Of a stretch of DNA of 64,000 nt, positions 45,986-54,076 are shown in pieces. Source of the DNA: Bifidobacterium sp. B4142 (GTDB lineage Bacteria; Actinomycetota; Actinomycetes; Actinomycetales; Bifidobacteriaceae); contig NZ_JAFNMJ010000001.1 in the NCBI RefSeq assembly GCF_026537325.1, positions 930,001 through 994,000 of the forward strand, in the 5' to 3' direction. Each line of letters starts with the position of its first letter. Positions within the stretch are counted from its first letter, which is position 1. The notes beneath the pieces were generated by a model. The model was not told where the DNA came from. It ran no database searches and worked only from the letters and a program-made list of their open reading frames with translations. The position numbers were made by a program, and so were the translations under genes.

Positions 45986-47365
45986 ATGCGGCTGCTGGGG
46001 TTGACTGATTGGCGCAGCGGCAGGACGGTCGATCTGGAGCTTCCCCAGGCAGTCGAAAGCGCGCTGATTGACGAGACCGGTGCCATGTCGGCGGGGGCGG
46101 ATCAGATAGACGCTTCGGGGCTGGTACTGGCTCCGGCCCTGGTCGATCCCCACGTTCACCTGCGCGACCCTGGGCAGACCGATAAAGAGGATATGGTCAC
46201 CGGCGCGGCTGCCGCAGCGGCTGGAGGCTATGGGCTGATACTGCTCATGCCCAATACCCAGCCCGCCATGGACGGTCATGCCAGGATGGTCGACGGGTGC
46301 ACGGTCATCGACTACCTGGAATCCTATGAGCGTGACCACGGGCTGCGCCTGCCGGTGGACTATGCCCTCTGCGTGGCTGCTACCAAGGACCGGGCAGGCC
46401 GTCAGGCCTCAAACCCAGACGACTGGTCGGGGCATCTGCCCGGCCACGGATGGGCACACCCTGTAGTGGCCATCAGCGACGACGGCTCGGCCGTCACCGA
46501 CCAGGCCCTGGAGGCTGTGGCCGCCAATGCCCGGGAATTCGATCTGCCCATCCTGGACCATTGTGAACACCACGATCACGGTCAGGTCAACCTTGGTGCT
46601 GTCAGCCGTCAGCTAGGACTGGAGGGGATTCCAGCCTCGACCGAGACCGCCATCATCAATCGGGACATCGCCTTGGCGGAACGCACCGGCACCAGGGTGC
46701 ATCTGCAGCATGTCAGCACCACCGGCGGGTTCGAAGCCGTCCGCCGGGCCAAGGCCCAGGGTCTGCCGGTCACCTGCGAGACCGCACCCCACTATCTGGC
46801 CCTCTGTGACGAGGACCTGCTGCGTTGCGGCAGCATGGCCAAGATGAACCCCCCGCTGCGGTCCCGTGCCGACCAACAGGCCGCCCTTGAGGCCGTAGCC
46901 GACGGCACTGTGGACATGATCGCCACGGACCACGCCCCCCACACTGCCGCTGAGAAGGCGTTGGGGCTCAAGGATGCCCCCAACGGCATCATCGGCCTGG
47001 AAACTGCCTACGCGGTCTGCAACCAGGTTCTGGTCAAAAGCGGGCTCATCAGCCATGACCGTCTGATTGAGCTTATGTCCCTGGCCCCGGCCGAGCTCAT
47101 GGGCATGCATCGGTTCCTGCCCGAAGACCTGCCCTCGTACATGGCCAACAAGGTCAATAAGGCCGGCCAGCCACCCGTCGACTTGGTTATCTTGGATCCT
47201 CAGGCCAAGTGGAAGGTTGATCCCAACCGCTTCCACTCCAAGGCGAGGAACACACCCTTCGCCGGGGTGGAACTGACCGGACGGGTCATGGCCACCATCA
47301 AGGATGGGCGTCTGCTCTTCTCCCGCCTGCCCGCAAGCCGTGTCATCACCAGGGAAAGGAACTGA
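45986..47365 (+). CDS. pyrC: Dihydroorotase
   Basis: A 459-residue type I amidohydrolase that closes N-carbamoyl-aspartate to dihydroorotate. Metal-binding motifs include DPHVHLRDPG (about residue 53), HVSTTG, and the catalytic Asp in ATDHAPH. ATG 45986 lies one base after the pyrI stop. The frame is open into pyrI, but the conserved protein starts at MRLLGLTDW. Confidence 0.94.
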   Translation: MRLLGLTDWRSGRTVDLELPQAVESALIDETGAMSAGADQIDASGLVLAPALVDPHVHLRDPGQTDKEDMVTGAAAAAAGGYGLILLMPNTQPAMDGHARMVDGCTVIDYLESYERDHGLRLPVDYALCVAATKDRAGRQASNPDDWSGHLPGHGWAHPVVAISDDGSAVTDQALEAVAANAREFDLPILDHCEHHDHGQVNLGAVSRQLGLEGIPASTETAIINRDIALAERTGTRVHLQHVSTTGGFEAVRRAKAQGLPVTCETAPHYLALCDEDLLRCGSMAKMNPPLRSRADQQAALEAVADGTVDMIATDHAPHTAAEKALGLKDAPNGIIGLETAYAVCNQVLVKSGLISHDRLIELMSLAPAELMGMHRFLPEDLPSYMANKVNKAGQPPVDLVILDPQAKWKVDPNRFHSKARNTPFAGVELTGRVMATIKDGRLLFSRLPASRVITRERN

Positions 47366-47367
47366 GC

Positions 47368-48429
47368 ATGGACCGACTGACCGCGCTCATCCAGGACAAG
47401 CAGAATCCGACCGTGGTCGGCCTGGATCCGCGACCGGAACTGCTGCCCAGCCAGCTGATCGAACAGGCCCGGCAGCGCGCCGCCGGAAGCATGGCCCAGA
47501 TGGGCCTGGACCCCAGGGACCCGCAGCAGACCCAGGGCGAACAGGCTCAGGCCGTCTGGGCGGACCACCTGGCCCGGGCCTATCTGCGCTTCAACCTGTC
47601 CATCCTGGAAGGCGTGGGCGACCTGGTGCCCGCAGTCAAGCCCCAGATCGCCATGTACGAGGCCCTGGGATCCTGGGGCATCAGGGCCTACACCGGCACC
47701 TGCCGGGCTGCAGCCGACCGCGGCCTCTATGTCATCGGGGATGTCAAGCGCGGCGACATCGGCTCCACGGCCGAGGCCTACGCCGCCCACCTGGACGGGC
47801 TTCCCCTGCCCTTCAATTCGGGGCAGGCAGTGGATGGGCCGGCCCCAACAGGGGGGAGATTCCCCTGGTATGAGGATGCCCTGACCATCAATGTCTACCT
47901 AGGCTCCGACGGGGTGGAACCCTTCCTGGAGGCGGCCGGACACATCCAGGGAGACCTCTTCGCCCTGGTGCGCACCTCCAACCCCTCGGGCAGCCAGATC
48001 CAGGAACTGGGCCTGGACGTGAGCTCGGGCGGCGGCACCATTTATCAGCGCTTGGGCGAGTTGGTCGAATCATGGGGGCAGCCCTCCATCGGCCAATCAG
48101 GCTACTCCAGGCTTGGCGCTGTGGTCGGCGCCACCCATCCCGAGGACGGCGCACTGCTGCGCCGGGCCATGCCCCACACCTTCTTCCTGGTCCCCGGCTA
48201 CGGAGCCCAGGGTGGTTCGGCGGCCGACGTGGCGCCCATGTTCGACCGGTCCGGCGGCGGCGCTGTGGTCAACTCCTCACGGGGGATCATCGCAGCCTGG
48301 CGGAAGGATCCGGACTACAGCCCGCAGCTGAGCGTTCAGGCGGCCCTGGGTATGGTCACCCGCGATGCCCGCCAAGCCGCGCAGGCCATGAAGGACGATC
48401 TCAATCAGGCGATCAAGGAGGCCCGATGA
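47368..48429 (+). CDS. pyrF: Orotidine 5'-phosphate decarboxylase, type 2
   Basis: A 353-residue enzyme that decarboxylates OMP to UMP. It belongs to the longer type 2 (mycobacterial) group. The catalytic D-x-K-x-x-D is GDVKRGDIGSTA near residue 131, and the phosphate-binding LVPGYGAQGGS lies near 272. It starts two bases after pyrC and overlaps pyrK by four. A segment of about 30 residues (around 40-65) rich in Gln extends the usual N-terminal region. Confidence 0.93.
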   Translation: MDRLTALIQDKQNPTVVGLDPRPELLPSQLIEQARQRAAGSMAQMGLDPRDPQQTQGEQAQAVWADHLARAYLRFNLSILEGVGDLVPAVKPQIAMYEALGSWGIRAYTGTCRAAADRGLYVIGDVKRGDIGSTAEAYAAHLDGLPLPFNSGQAVDGPAPTGGRFPWYEDALTINVYLGSDGVEPFLEAAGHIQGDLFALVRTSNPSGSQIQELGLDVSSGGGTIYQRLGELVESWGQPSIGQSGYSRLGAVVGATHPEDGALLRRAMPHTFFLVPGYGAQGGSAADVAPMFDRSGGGAVVNSSRGIIAAWRKDPDYSPQLSVQAALGMVTRDARQAAQAMKDDLNQAIKEAR

Positions 48430-49271
48430 AACCCAACCTCTTCATATCCACCAGCCGGGTGGAGGAGCAGGCCCAAGAGGCAGGTCGGCTGCCCGGACGG
48501 CGCACCGCCCAGGTCACCGGCATGGAGCCCTTGGACCGGCAGGTCTGGCGGATGATCATCCGCGACCCCTACCTGGCAGCCCACGCCCCGGCAGGTGCCT
48601 TCATCAACCTCTACTCTGCCGACCGGATGACCATGATGCCCAGACCCTTCGGCATCAGCCGGGTTCTGGAGGGCGAGCAGATTGAGATCATCTTCGCCGT
48701 AGTGGGCCAGGGGACCTACGAGTTCTCCCGACTGCAGCCAGACATGGCTGTGGACCTGCTGGGCCCCCTGGGTCATGGCTTCGACCTGGAGAAACCGGCT
48801 CACTATCTGCTGGTGGGCGGCGGCCTGGGTGTCCCCCCGCTGATCCGCGCAGCCCAGTGCCTGCAAGGTCAGTCCGGTGTCCGCACCACCGCCCTGCTGG
48901 GCTACCGGGACCACCGGTTCGCGGATGCCATCATGGGTTCGCTGACCGATCGGCTGGAATCCATCGACAATGCCTCCGGGGATGTGATAACTCTTTTGGA
49001 CCGGGTTCGCGGCGACATCGATCCCGGGCGGACCATCATCCTGACCTGCGGCCCCCTGCCCATGATGCGGGCCGTGGCCGCCTGGGCCCGTAAGGCCGGC
49101 CTGCCTGCCCAGTGCTGCATGGAGTCCCGGATGGGGTGCGGCTATGGCACCTGCGTGGCCTGCGTGGTCGACACCGTGGACGGCAGACTCAAGGTCTGCA
49201 AGGACGGCCCGGTCTTTGCTGCAGACCGTCTGATTTGGAATACAGACGAGGACAAGAAGGAGACACGATGA
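48426..49271 (+). CDS. pyrK: Dihydroorotate dehydrogenase electron-transfer subunit
   Basis: A 281-residue iron-sulfur flavoprotein that passes electrons from the PyrD subunit to NAD+. The ferredoxin-reductase-like FAD domain (MPRPFGIS near residue 75) is followed by the NAD-binding domain (VGGGLGVPPLI). The 2Fe-2S cysteines are in CMESRMGCGYGTCVAC and VCKDGPVF. The pairing with the next gene identifies a class 1B, NAD-linked enzyme. It is coupled at both ends by ATGA overlaps. Confidence 0.94.
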   Translation: MKPNLFISTSRVEEQAQEAGRLPGRRTAQVTGMEPLDRQVWRMIIRDPYLAAHAPAGAFINLYSADRMTMMPRPFGISRVLEGEQIEIIFAVVGQGTYEFSRLQPDMAVDLLGPLGHGFDLEKPAHYLLVGGGLGVPPLIRAAQCLQGQSGVRTTALLGYRDHRFADAIMGSLTDRLESIDNASGDVITLLDRVRGDIDPGRTIILTCGPLPMMRAVAAWARKAGLPAQCCMESRMGCGYGTCVACVVDTVDGRLKVCKDGPVFAADRLIWNTDEDKKETR

Positions 49272-50215
49272 GCGGGCTGACAATCATGGATCCTTTGGAG
49301 CCGCACGCCTGGCGGCATGGAACCGTTGTGGCCGGAACGCTCTGGAAGAACCCGGTGGGCACGGCCTCGGGCACCTTCAACCTGGATGCCTGCGGGGGCT
49401 ATTATGACGTCTCCCAGATGGGCGCCATCTCCACCAAGGGGGTTTCGCCGGTTCCCTGGGAAGGCAACCCCACGCCCAGGACCGCCGAAAGCCCAGCCGG
49501 CATGGTCAACTCCGTGGGCCTGCAGAACCCGGGCGTGGACCATTACCTGGTGGATGAGCTGCCCAGACTCAAGGCCCTTGGAGCCAATGTGATCACCAAT
49601 GTGGCTGGTCACAGCGACGAGGACTATGCCACGGTCGTGGAACGGTTGGCCGACTCCCCGGCGGACATGCTGGAGATCAACGTTTCCTGCCCCAACGTCT
49701 CTCATGGGGGGATGTCCGTAGGCACTGACGCCAAGGCCCTGAACCGGCTGATCACCCGCCTTCGGGCCCTGACCGACAAGCCCATGGTGGTCAAGCTGAC
49801 CCCCAACGTCACCGACATCGTGGAGGTGGCCCGGGCGGCAGTCGATGGGGGAGCGGATGCCCTCAGCCTGATCAACACCCTGGTGGGCATGCGCATCGAT
49901 ATCAACACAGGCAGACCCATCCTGGCCCAGGGCACCGGCGGTGTCTCAGGCCCCTGTATCCTGCCTATTGCCTTGTCCTTCGTCTGGCGGGTGCGTCAGG
50001 CACTGCCCGAGGTTCCCATCATCGGCATCGGGGGCATCGACTCGGGGCTCACGGCCTTGGAATTCCTCTATGCGGGGGCCAACGCCGTGGAGGTCGGGGC
50101 TGCGGCCCTGGTAGACCCTGTGGCGCCCATGAGGGTGGCCCGGGAGCTGGACGATCTGTTGGACGAGCGGCCCGAGCTGGCCGATTTGCTCGAGAAAGGG
50201 GAGTGCTGGCGATGA
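49268..50215 (+). CDS. pyrD: Dihydroorotate dehydrogenase, class 1B catalytic subunit
   Basis: A 315-residue FMN TIM-barrel enzyme that oxidises dihydroorotate to orotate. The active-site Cys is in [11 protein letters not shown], the substrate loop NSVGLQNPG is present, and the phosphate/FMN-binding [10 protein letters not shown] lies near residue 255. The adjacent PyrK makes it a class 1B enzyme. The start ATG overlaps the pyrK stop; the longer open frame upstream lies inside pyrK. Confidence 0.95.
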   Translation: MSGLTIMDPLEPHAWRHGTVVAGTLWKNPVGTASGTFNLDACGGYYDVSQMGAISTKGVSPVPWEGNPTPRTAESPAGMVNSVGLQNPGVDHYLVDELPRLKALGANVITNVAGHSDEDYATVVERLADSPADMLEINVSCPNVSHGGMSVGTDAKALNRLITRLRALTDKPMVVKLTPNVTDIVEVARAAVDGGADALSLINTLVGMRIDINTGRPILAQGTGGVSGPCILPIALSFVWRVRQALPEVPIIGIGGIDSGLTALEFLYAGANAVEVGAAALVDPVAPMRVARELDDLLDERPELADLLEKGECWR

Positions 50216-50961
50216 GCTCATCCGCAGCCGAAAACACGACCAATCAAGACGGGGAAGCCCAGGAGCAGACCCGCCGAATCCAGGAGGGCTTCACCAGCTT
50301 CCTGCTGCAGAGCGGGGCTCTCAAGTTCGGTGACTTCACCCTGAAGTCAGGGCGGCGCTCGCCCTACTTCATCAACGCCGGAGCCTTCAACGACGGGCGG
50401 TTGATCGCCCTGCTGGGGGAGTTTTACGCCCGGACCATCGTGCAGGCCGTGAAGCAGGGGACCCTGCCCGCCGACATCGACACGGTTTTCGGCCCGGCTT
50501 ATAAGGGGATTCCCTTGGCCGTCTCCACAGCCATCGCCCTGAGCGGGGCGCACGACATGCCGGTCGGCTACACCTTTGATCGCAAGGAGGTCAAGGACCA
50601 TGGCGACGGAGGCCTCATGGTCGGCACCCAGCTCAGGGACCGCATGAGGGTGTTGCTGGTGGATGACGTCATGACCGCAGGGACCGCGGTACGCCAGGTG
50701 GTGCCCAAGATCATGTCCCAGGCCAAGGTGACCATCGTCGGCCTGGTGCTCTCCGTGGACCGGATGGAGCGCACCGGACAGGGCCAGGGCTCGGCTGTCG
50801 AGTCCATCATGGACGAATTCCACTTCCCGGTCATCAGCATTGTCAACGTCCGTCAGATCTTCGATGCGGCTGCCTCCATGAAGGGCCCGGACGGGTCGCC
50901 CATTCTGGATCAGCGCACGGCCGATGCCGCCAGGGACTATCTGGAGCGCTACGGGGCCTGA
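50212..50961 (+). CDS. pyrE: Orotate phosphoribosyltransferase
   Basis: A 249-residue type I phosphoribosyltransferase that joins orotate and PRPP to give OMP. The PRPP-binding motif [15 protein letters not shown] is near residue 148 and the substrate region [12 protein letters not shown] near residue 43. The first ~20 residues are a polar extension. ATG 50212 overlaps the pyrD stop. It is the last gene of the pyr operon; no clear terminator follows. Confidence 0.95.
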   Translation: MSSSAAENTTNQDGEAQEQTRRIQEGFTSFLLQSGALKFGDFTLKSGRRSPYFINAGAFNDGRLIALLGEFYARTIVQAVKQGTLPADIDTVFGPAYKGIPLAVSTAIALSGAHDMPVGYTFDRKEVKDHGDGGLMVGTQLRDRMRVLLVDDVMTAGTAVRQVVPKIMSQAKVTIVGLVLSVDRMERTGQGQGSAVESIMDEFHFPVISIVNVRQIFDAAASMKGPDGSPILDQRTADAARDYLERYGA

Positions 50962-51116
50962 GCAAGGACCGGCTCATATCGGCAGGCCTATTGTGGATGC
51001 AGGCCACATGAGCGCACATTCTTCGGACGGTCATGCTGTCGGCCGACCCTCGTGTAGATTGGTAAAGGTCCGGCGGGCAGGCCGACGGATCATCATCGCA
51101 AGGAAGGCCATGGATC

Positions 51117-52217
51117 ATGACAAAACCTCTGGGACAGAACGGTCATGAGGAACCGGACCAGACTACAGCAGACGCGGTGGATGCGACCAAGCCTGCCGTT
51201 TCGGCCACTTCGGCTGATGCAGCAGAACCTGCTGATGGGCGAATTGCCACTGAGGAGAAACCCGTAGAGACAGGTCAGCCTCAGGAGAGTGGCTCTGAAG
51301 ACAGTGCACCCGCACTGAGCCCGCGGAGGGTTCCGTTGATACTGGTGGCGGTAGCTCTTGTGCTGGTGCTTGCGGCAGGTATATACATGCTTTGGGCTGA
51401 TCATTCCGCAGGCAACCAGTCAGCCCAAAAGCCTTCATCAGGAGCGTCGGCCGCGCAAGTCAGCCAGGGTCCCAGCGGGGATGCCAAGGCCTACAAGGCC
51501 CTGCAAGAGGTTACAGTCAAGCCTTCGGTGGCCGACGATCAGGGAGGGCTGACTGTTTCAGCCAAGGGGGTCGGCAGCAAGAAGAAGGTTGCCGACGCAC
51601 CGACCCTTGAGATCTTCATGGACCCCATGTGCCCCTGGTGCGGCAAGGTGGGCCGGGTCATCGATCCCCAGCTGCAGCGCATGATCAGCGCCGGTCAGAT
51701 CAACGTCACCTACAACTTTTTGAACTTCCTGGATTCGGCCTCCAGCGACCAGTACTCCAGCCGCGTGGACAACGCCCTGGCCATGGTGGCCCAGGAGGAT
51801 CCGGATCATCTGCCGGCCTTCGCTGCCGCCGTCTTTGCAGCAGACTTCCAGCCCAATGAAAGCTCCTATCAGGCGGTCTCCGATGCACGTCTGGCCGACA
51901 AGGCCGTGGGCGTGGGCGTGCCCAGGACTTTGGCAGACCGTTTCGCCCAGGGCACCTACAGGCCATGGGTGGACAAGGTCAATGCCTATGCCATCACCCG
52001 CAAGGACGCCAAGGACGCCAAAGGGGAGTTTTCGACTCCCACCATCATGATCAACGGCAGGGTCTGGGATCTGACCGCAGCGGCCAAGAGCCAAGGCGGA
52101 TTGGAACATCTGGATCGAGCCCTGCTCAAGGCCCTGGGACTCAAATCGCAGGATGTGGGCCACCAGGGGAAGATGCCCTCCATCGGAGCGCAGGGAAAAG
52201 CGCTTGCAGTAAAGTGA
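51117..52217 (+). CDS. Membrane-anchored DsbA-like thioredoxin-fold protein
   Basis: A 366-residue protein. An acidic, low-complexity cytoplasmic N-terminus (1-68) precedes one transmembrane helix (about 73-93), then a Ser/Ala/Gln-rich linker and an extracellular thioredoxin-fold domain (about 160-345). The active-site CPWC is at 172-175 and the cis-Pro is in STPTIMING. It should act as a thiol oxidase or isomerase on exported proteins. No DsbB or VKOR partner is in the window. ATG 51117 has AAGGAAGG about ten bases upstream. Confidence 0.87.
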   Translation: MTKPLGQNGHEEPDQTTADAVDATKPAVSATSADAAEPADGRIATEEKPVETGQPQESGSEDSAPALSPRRVPLILVAVALVLVLAAGIYMLWADHSAGNQSAQKPSSGASAAQVSQGPSGDAKAYKALQEVTVKPSVADDQGGLTVSAKGVGSKKKVADAPTLEIFMDPMCPWCGKVGRVIDPQLQRMISAGQINVTYNFLNFLDSASSDQYSSRVDNALAMVAQEDPDHLPAFAAAVFAADFQPNESSYQAVSDARLADKAVGVGVPRTLADRFAQGTYRPWVDKVNAYAITRKDAKDAKGEFSTPTIMINGRVWDLTAAAKSQGGLEHLDRALLKALGLKSQDVGHQGKMPSIGAQGKALAVK

Positions 52218-52260
52218 ACCGCGACTAGTGACCAGCGGCGAAGTTCACTCGTCACCGCTG
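52213..52260 (+). terminator. Overlapping inverted repeats after the DsbA-like gene
   Basis: AGTGAAC/GTTCACT (52213-52249, around the stop codon) and CAGCGG/CCGCTG (52233-52260) can form alternative stems in the gap before the convergent LysR gene. There is no U-tract, so termination is uncertain. Confidence 0.3.
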
Positions 52261-52302
52261 CAGGAGGAACTGTTACCTCTTGGACTGTCGCTTGCCTGGC
52301 TC

Positions 52303-53241
52303 TTACTTGTCTGACTCCTGTTCAATCAGCGAATATCCGTGGTTGGACACCACCTGGCGCAGCTTGTCCAGATAGAGGTCGGCGGCATGGGACAGTTTGG
52401 TCCGGCTGTTGACGATCCAGCCCACCAGCATGGATTCATCCGACTCCAGGGGGACGCTGACGATTTTCTCGTTGTTCAGATCCTCGTTGTCGATACCGGT
52501 GCAGACCGTGTAGGCGTTGAGCCCGACGATGAAGTTGAGCATGGTGGCCCGGTCACTCACGGTGATCTGCTTGGGGGAGTAGTCGGGCCAGACCGCCTCC
52601 TCAGCGAAGTAGAAGGAACCCTCTTCGCCCTGCTCGTACTGCAGGAAGGGGTAGGGCTCAAGATCCTTCATGGTCACCATGGCCCGATCGGCCAGGGGGT
52701 TGGTCCTGGCAAGGAAGACATGCAGGTCCGCCCGGAAGAGGGGGTGGAAGTCCAGATGTTTCTCGCGGAGCATCTTGGAGAGGACCCGTTTGTTGAAGTC
52801 GGACTCGTAGATGATGCCGATCTCGGACTGGAGGGTGGCCACCTGGTCGATGATGTCCCTGGTACGCGTCTCCCGTATGGTGAATTCGTACTCGTCCGAA
52901 TCGATGGAGTTGATCATCTCCACGAACGCTTCCACGGCGAACATGTAGTGCTGGGTGGAGACCCGGCAGAGCTGCTTGCGGGGCCTGACCTGTCGGTATC
53001 GGGCCTCCAGCAGGTCGGTCTGGTCCAGAATCTGCCGGGCGTAGGTCAGGAATTCCGCACCGTCCACGGTCAGAGCAATTCCTTGCGAATGGCGGGTGAA
53101 GATTTCGATGCCCAGCTCGTTCTCCAACTCCTTGACCGATGAGCTCAGGGCCGGCTGAGAGATGTAGAGCTCATGCGAGGCCTCGTTCATGGAGCCGCAT
53201 TCGACAATCTTGACGATGTAGCGCAGTTGGAGCAGTGTCAT
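52303..53241 (-). CDS. LysR-family transcriptional regulator
   Basis: A 312-residue LysR protein. The N-terminal helix-turn-helix (SMNEASHELYISQPALSSSV) is followed by a periplasmic-binding-like effector domain (about 90-300). The target and inducer are unknown. ATG 53241 has no ribosome binding site, but TATAGA lies 9-14 bases upstream, as for a leaderless mRNA. It is also 24 bases downstream of the phosphoglycerate mutase gene on the same strand, so both read-through and its own promoter are possible. Confidence 0.9.
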   Translation of the reverse strand: MTLLQLRYIVKIVECGSMNEASHELYISQPALSSSVKELENELGIEIFTRHSQGIALTVDGAEFLTYARQILDQTDLLEARYRQVRPRKQLCRVSTQHYMFAVEAFVEMINSIDSDEYEFTIRETRTRDIIDQVATLQSEIGIIYESDFNKRVLSKMLREKHLDFHPLFRADLHVFLARTNPLADRAMVTMKDLEPYPFLQYEQGEEGSFYFAEEAVWPDYSPKQITVSDRATMLNFIVGLNAYTVCTGIDNEDLNNEKIVSVPLESDESMLVGWIVNSRTKLSHAADLYLDKLRQVVSNHGYSLIEQESDK

Positions 53242-53265
53242 ATAAGCCAATCTATACCCAAGGCC

Positions 53266-54048
53266 CTATCGGCCCAGGGCCGCGGTTTCAGCCATGCCCT
53301 GGTTTGCGGCCTCCTGATCCAGATAGCGACCCGGGCCCTGGACCTGGGGGCTGCCGTCTTCATCGGTCTCGAAGCTGTAGACCATGGGCACGCCGGTGGG
53401 CACATTGATGGATCGGATGTCCTTGTCATCTACGCCCTCAAGGACCTTGATCAGGCTGCGGACCACGGAACCATGGGTGACGATGAGCACGGTCCGGCCC
53501 TGGGCCAGGTTGGGGGCTATCCGGCTGCGCCAGTAGGGATGCAGACGAAGCAGCAGGTCCTTGAGGCACTCGGCGCGGATCTCGGCCGGATTCTGGCTGT
53601 CCAACCCGTCGCACATGGCCGGGGCATAGCGCGGATCCCCTCCCTGAAAGTAGGGTGAATCGGTTTCGATGGCCGGAGGCCGAACATCGTAGGAACGTCG
53701 GTAGATATTGAATTGCTGCTGGCCGTAGCGTTCCAGCATGGCCGGTCGCGTCTGTCCCTGGAAGGCGCCATAGTGGCGTTCGTTCAGCCTCCAGGTGCGC
53801 TCCACCGGAATCCAGGCCCGATCAACCAGATCCAACACCGTGTTGGCGGTGACGATGCTGCGGGTCAGCAGTGAAGTGAAGACCATGTCGGGCAGCAGAC
53901 CTGACTCCTTGACCAGCTGTCCGGCATGGCGGGCCTGGTCCAGTCCGCGATCCGTCAGAGGCACGTCCACCCAACCGGCGAAACGGTTGATCGACTTCTG
54001 AGTCCAGACGCTTTCCCCATGACGCATGACGATGAGCTGCGTGGTCAT
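53266..54048 (-). CDS. gpmA: 2,3-bisphosphoglycerate-dependent phosphoglycerate mutase
   Basis: A 260-residue histidine phosphatase-superfamily enzyme interconverting 3- and 2-phosphoglycerate. The phosphohistidine motif is VMRHGESVW near residue 9, followed by GWVDVPLTDRG. ERHYGAFQGQ, RRSYDVRPP and the second His in VTHGSVVRSL are also present. It is somewhat diverged from the E. coli type (RHGESVW for RHGQSEW), so a paralogue with broader phosphatase activity is possible. ATG 54048 follows AAAGGAGTAG. It lies 28 bases after the NAD(P)HX repair gene, so the two may be co-transcribed. Confidence 0.9.
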   Translation of the reverse strand: MTTQLIVMRHGESVWTQKSINRFAGWVDVPLTDRGLDQARHAGQLVKESGLLPDMVFTSLLTRSIVTANTVLDLVDRAWIPVERTWRLNERHYGAFQGQTRPAMLERYGQQQFNIYRRSYDVRPPAIETDSPYFQGGDPRYAPAMCDGLDSQNPAEIRAECLKDLLLRLHPYWRSRIAPNLAQGRTVLIVTHGSVVRSLIKVLEGVDDKDIRSINVPTGVPMVYSFETDEDGSPQVQGPGRYLDQEAANQGMAETAALGR

Positions 54049-54076
54049 CGAATCTACTCCTTTCCTGATGACGTGG

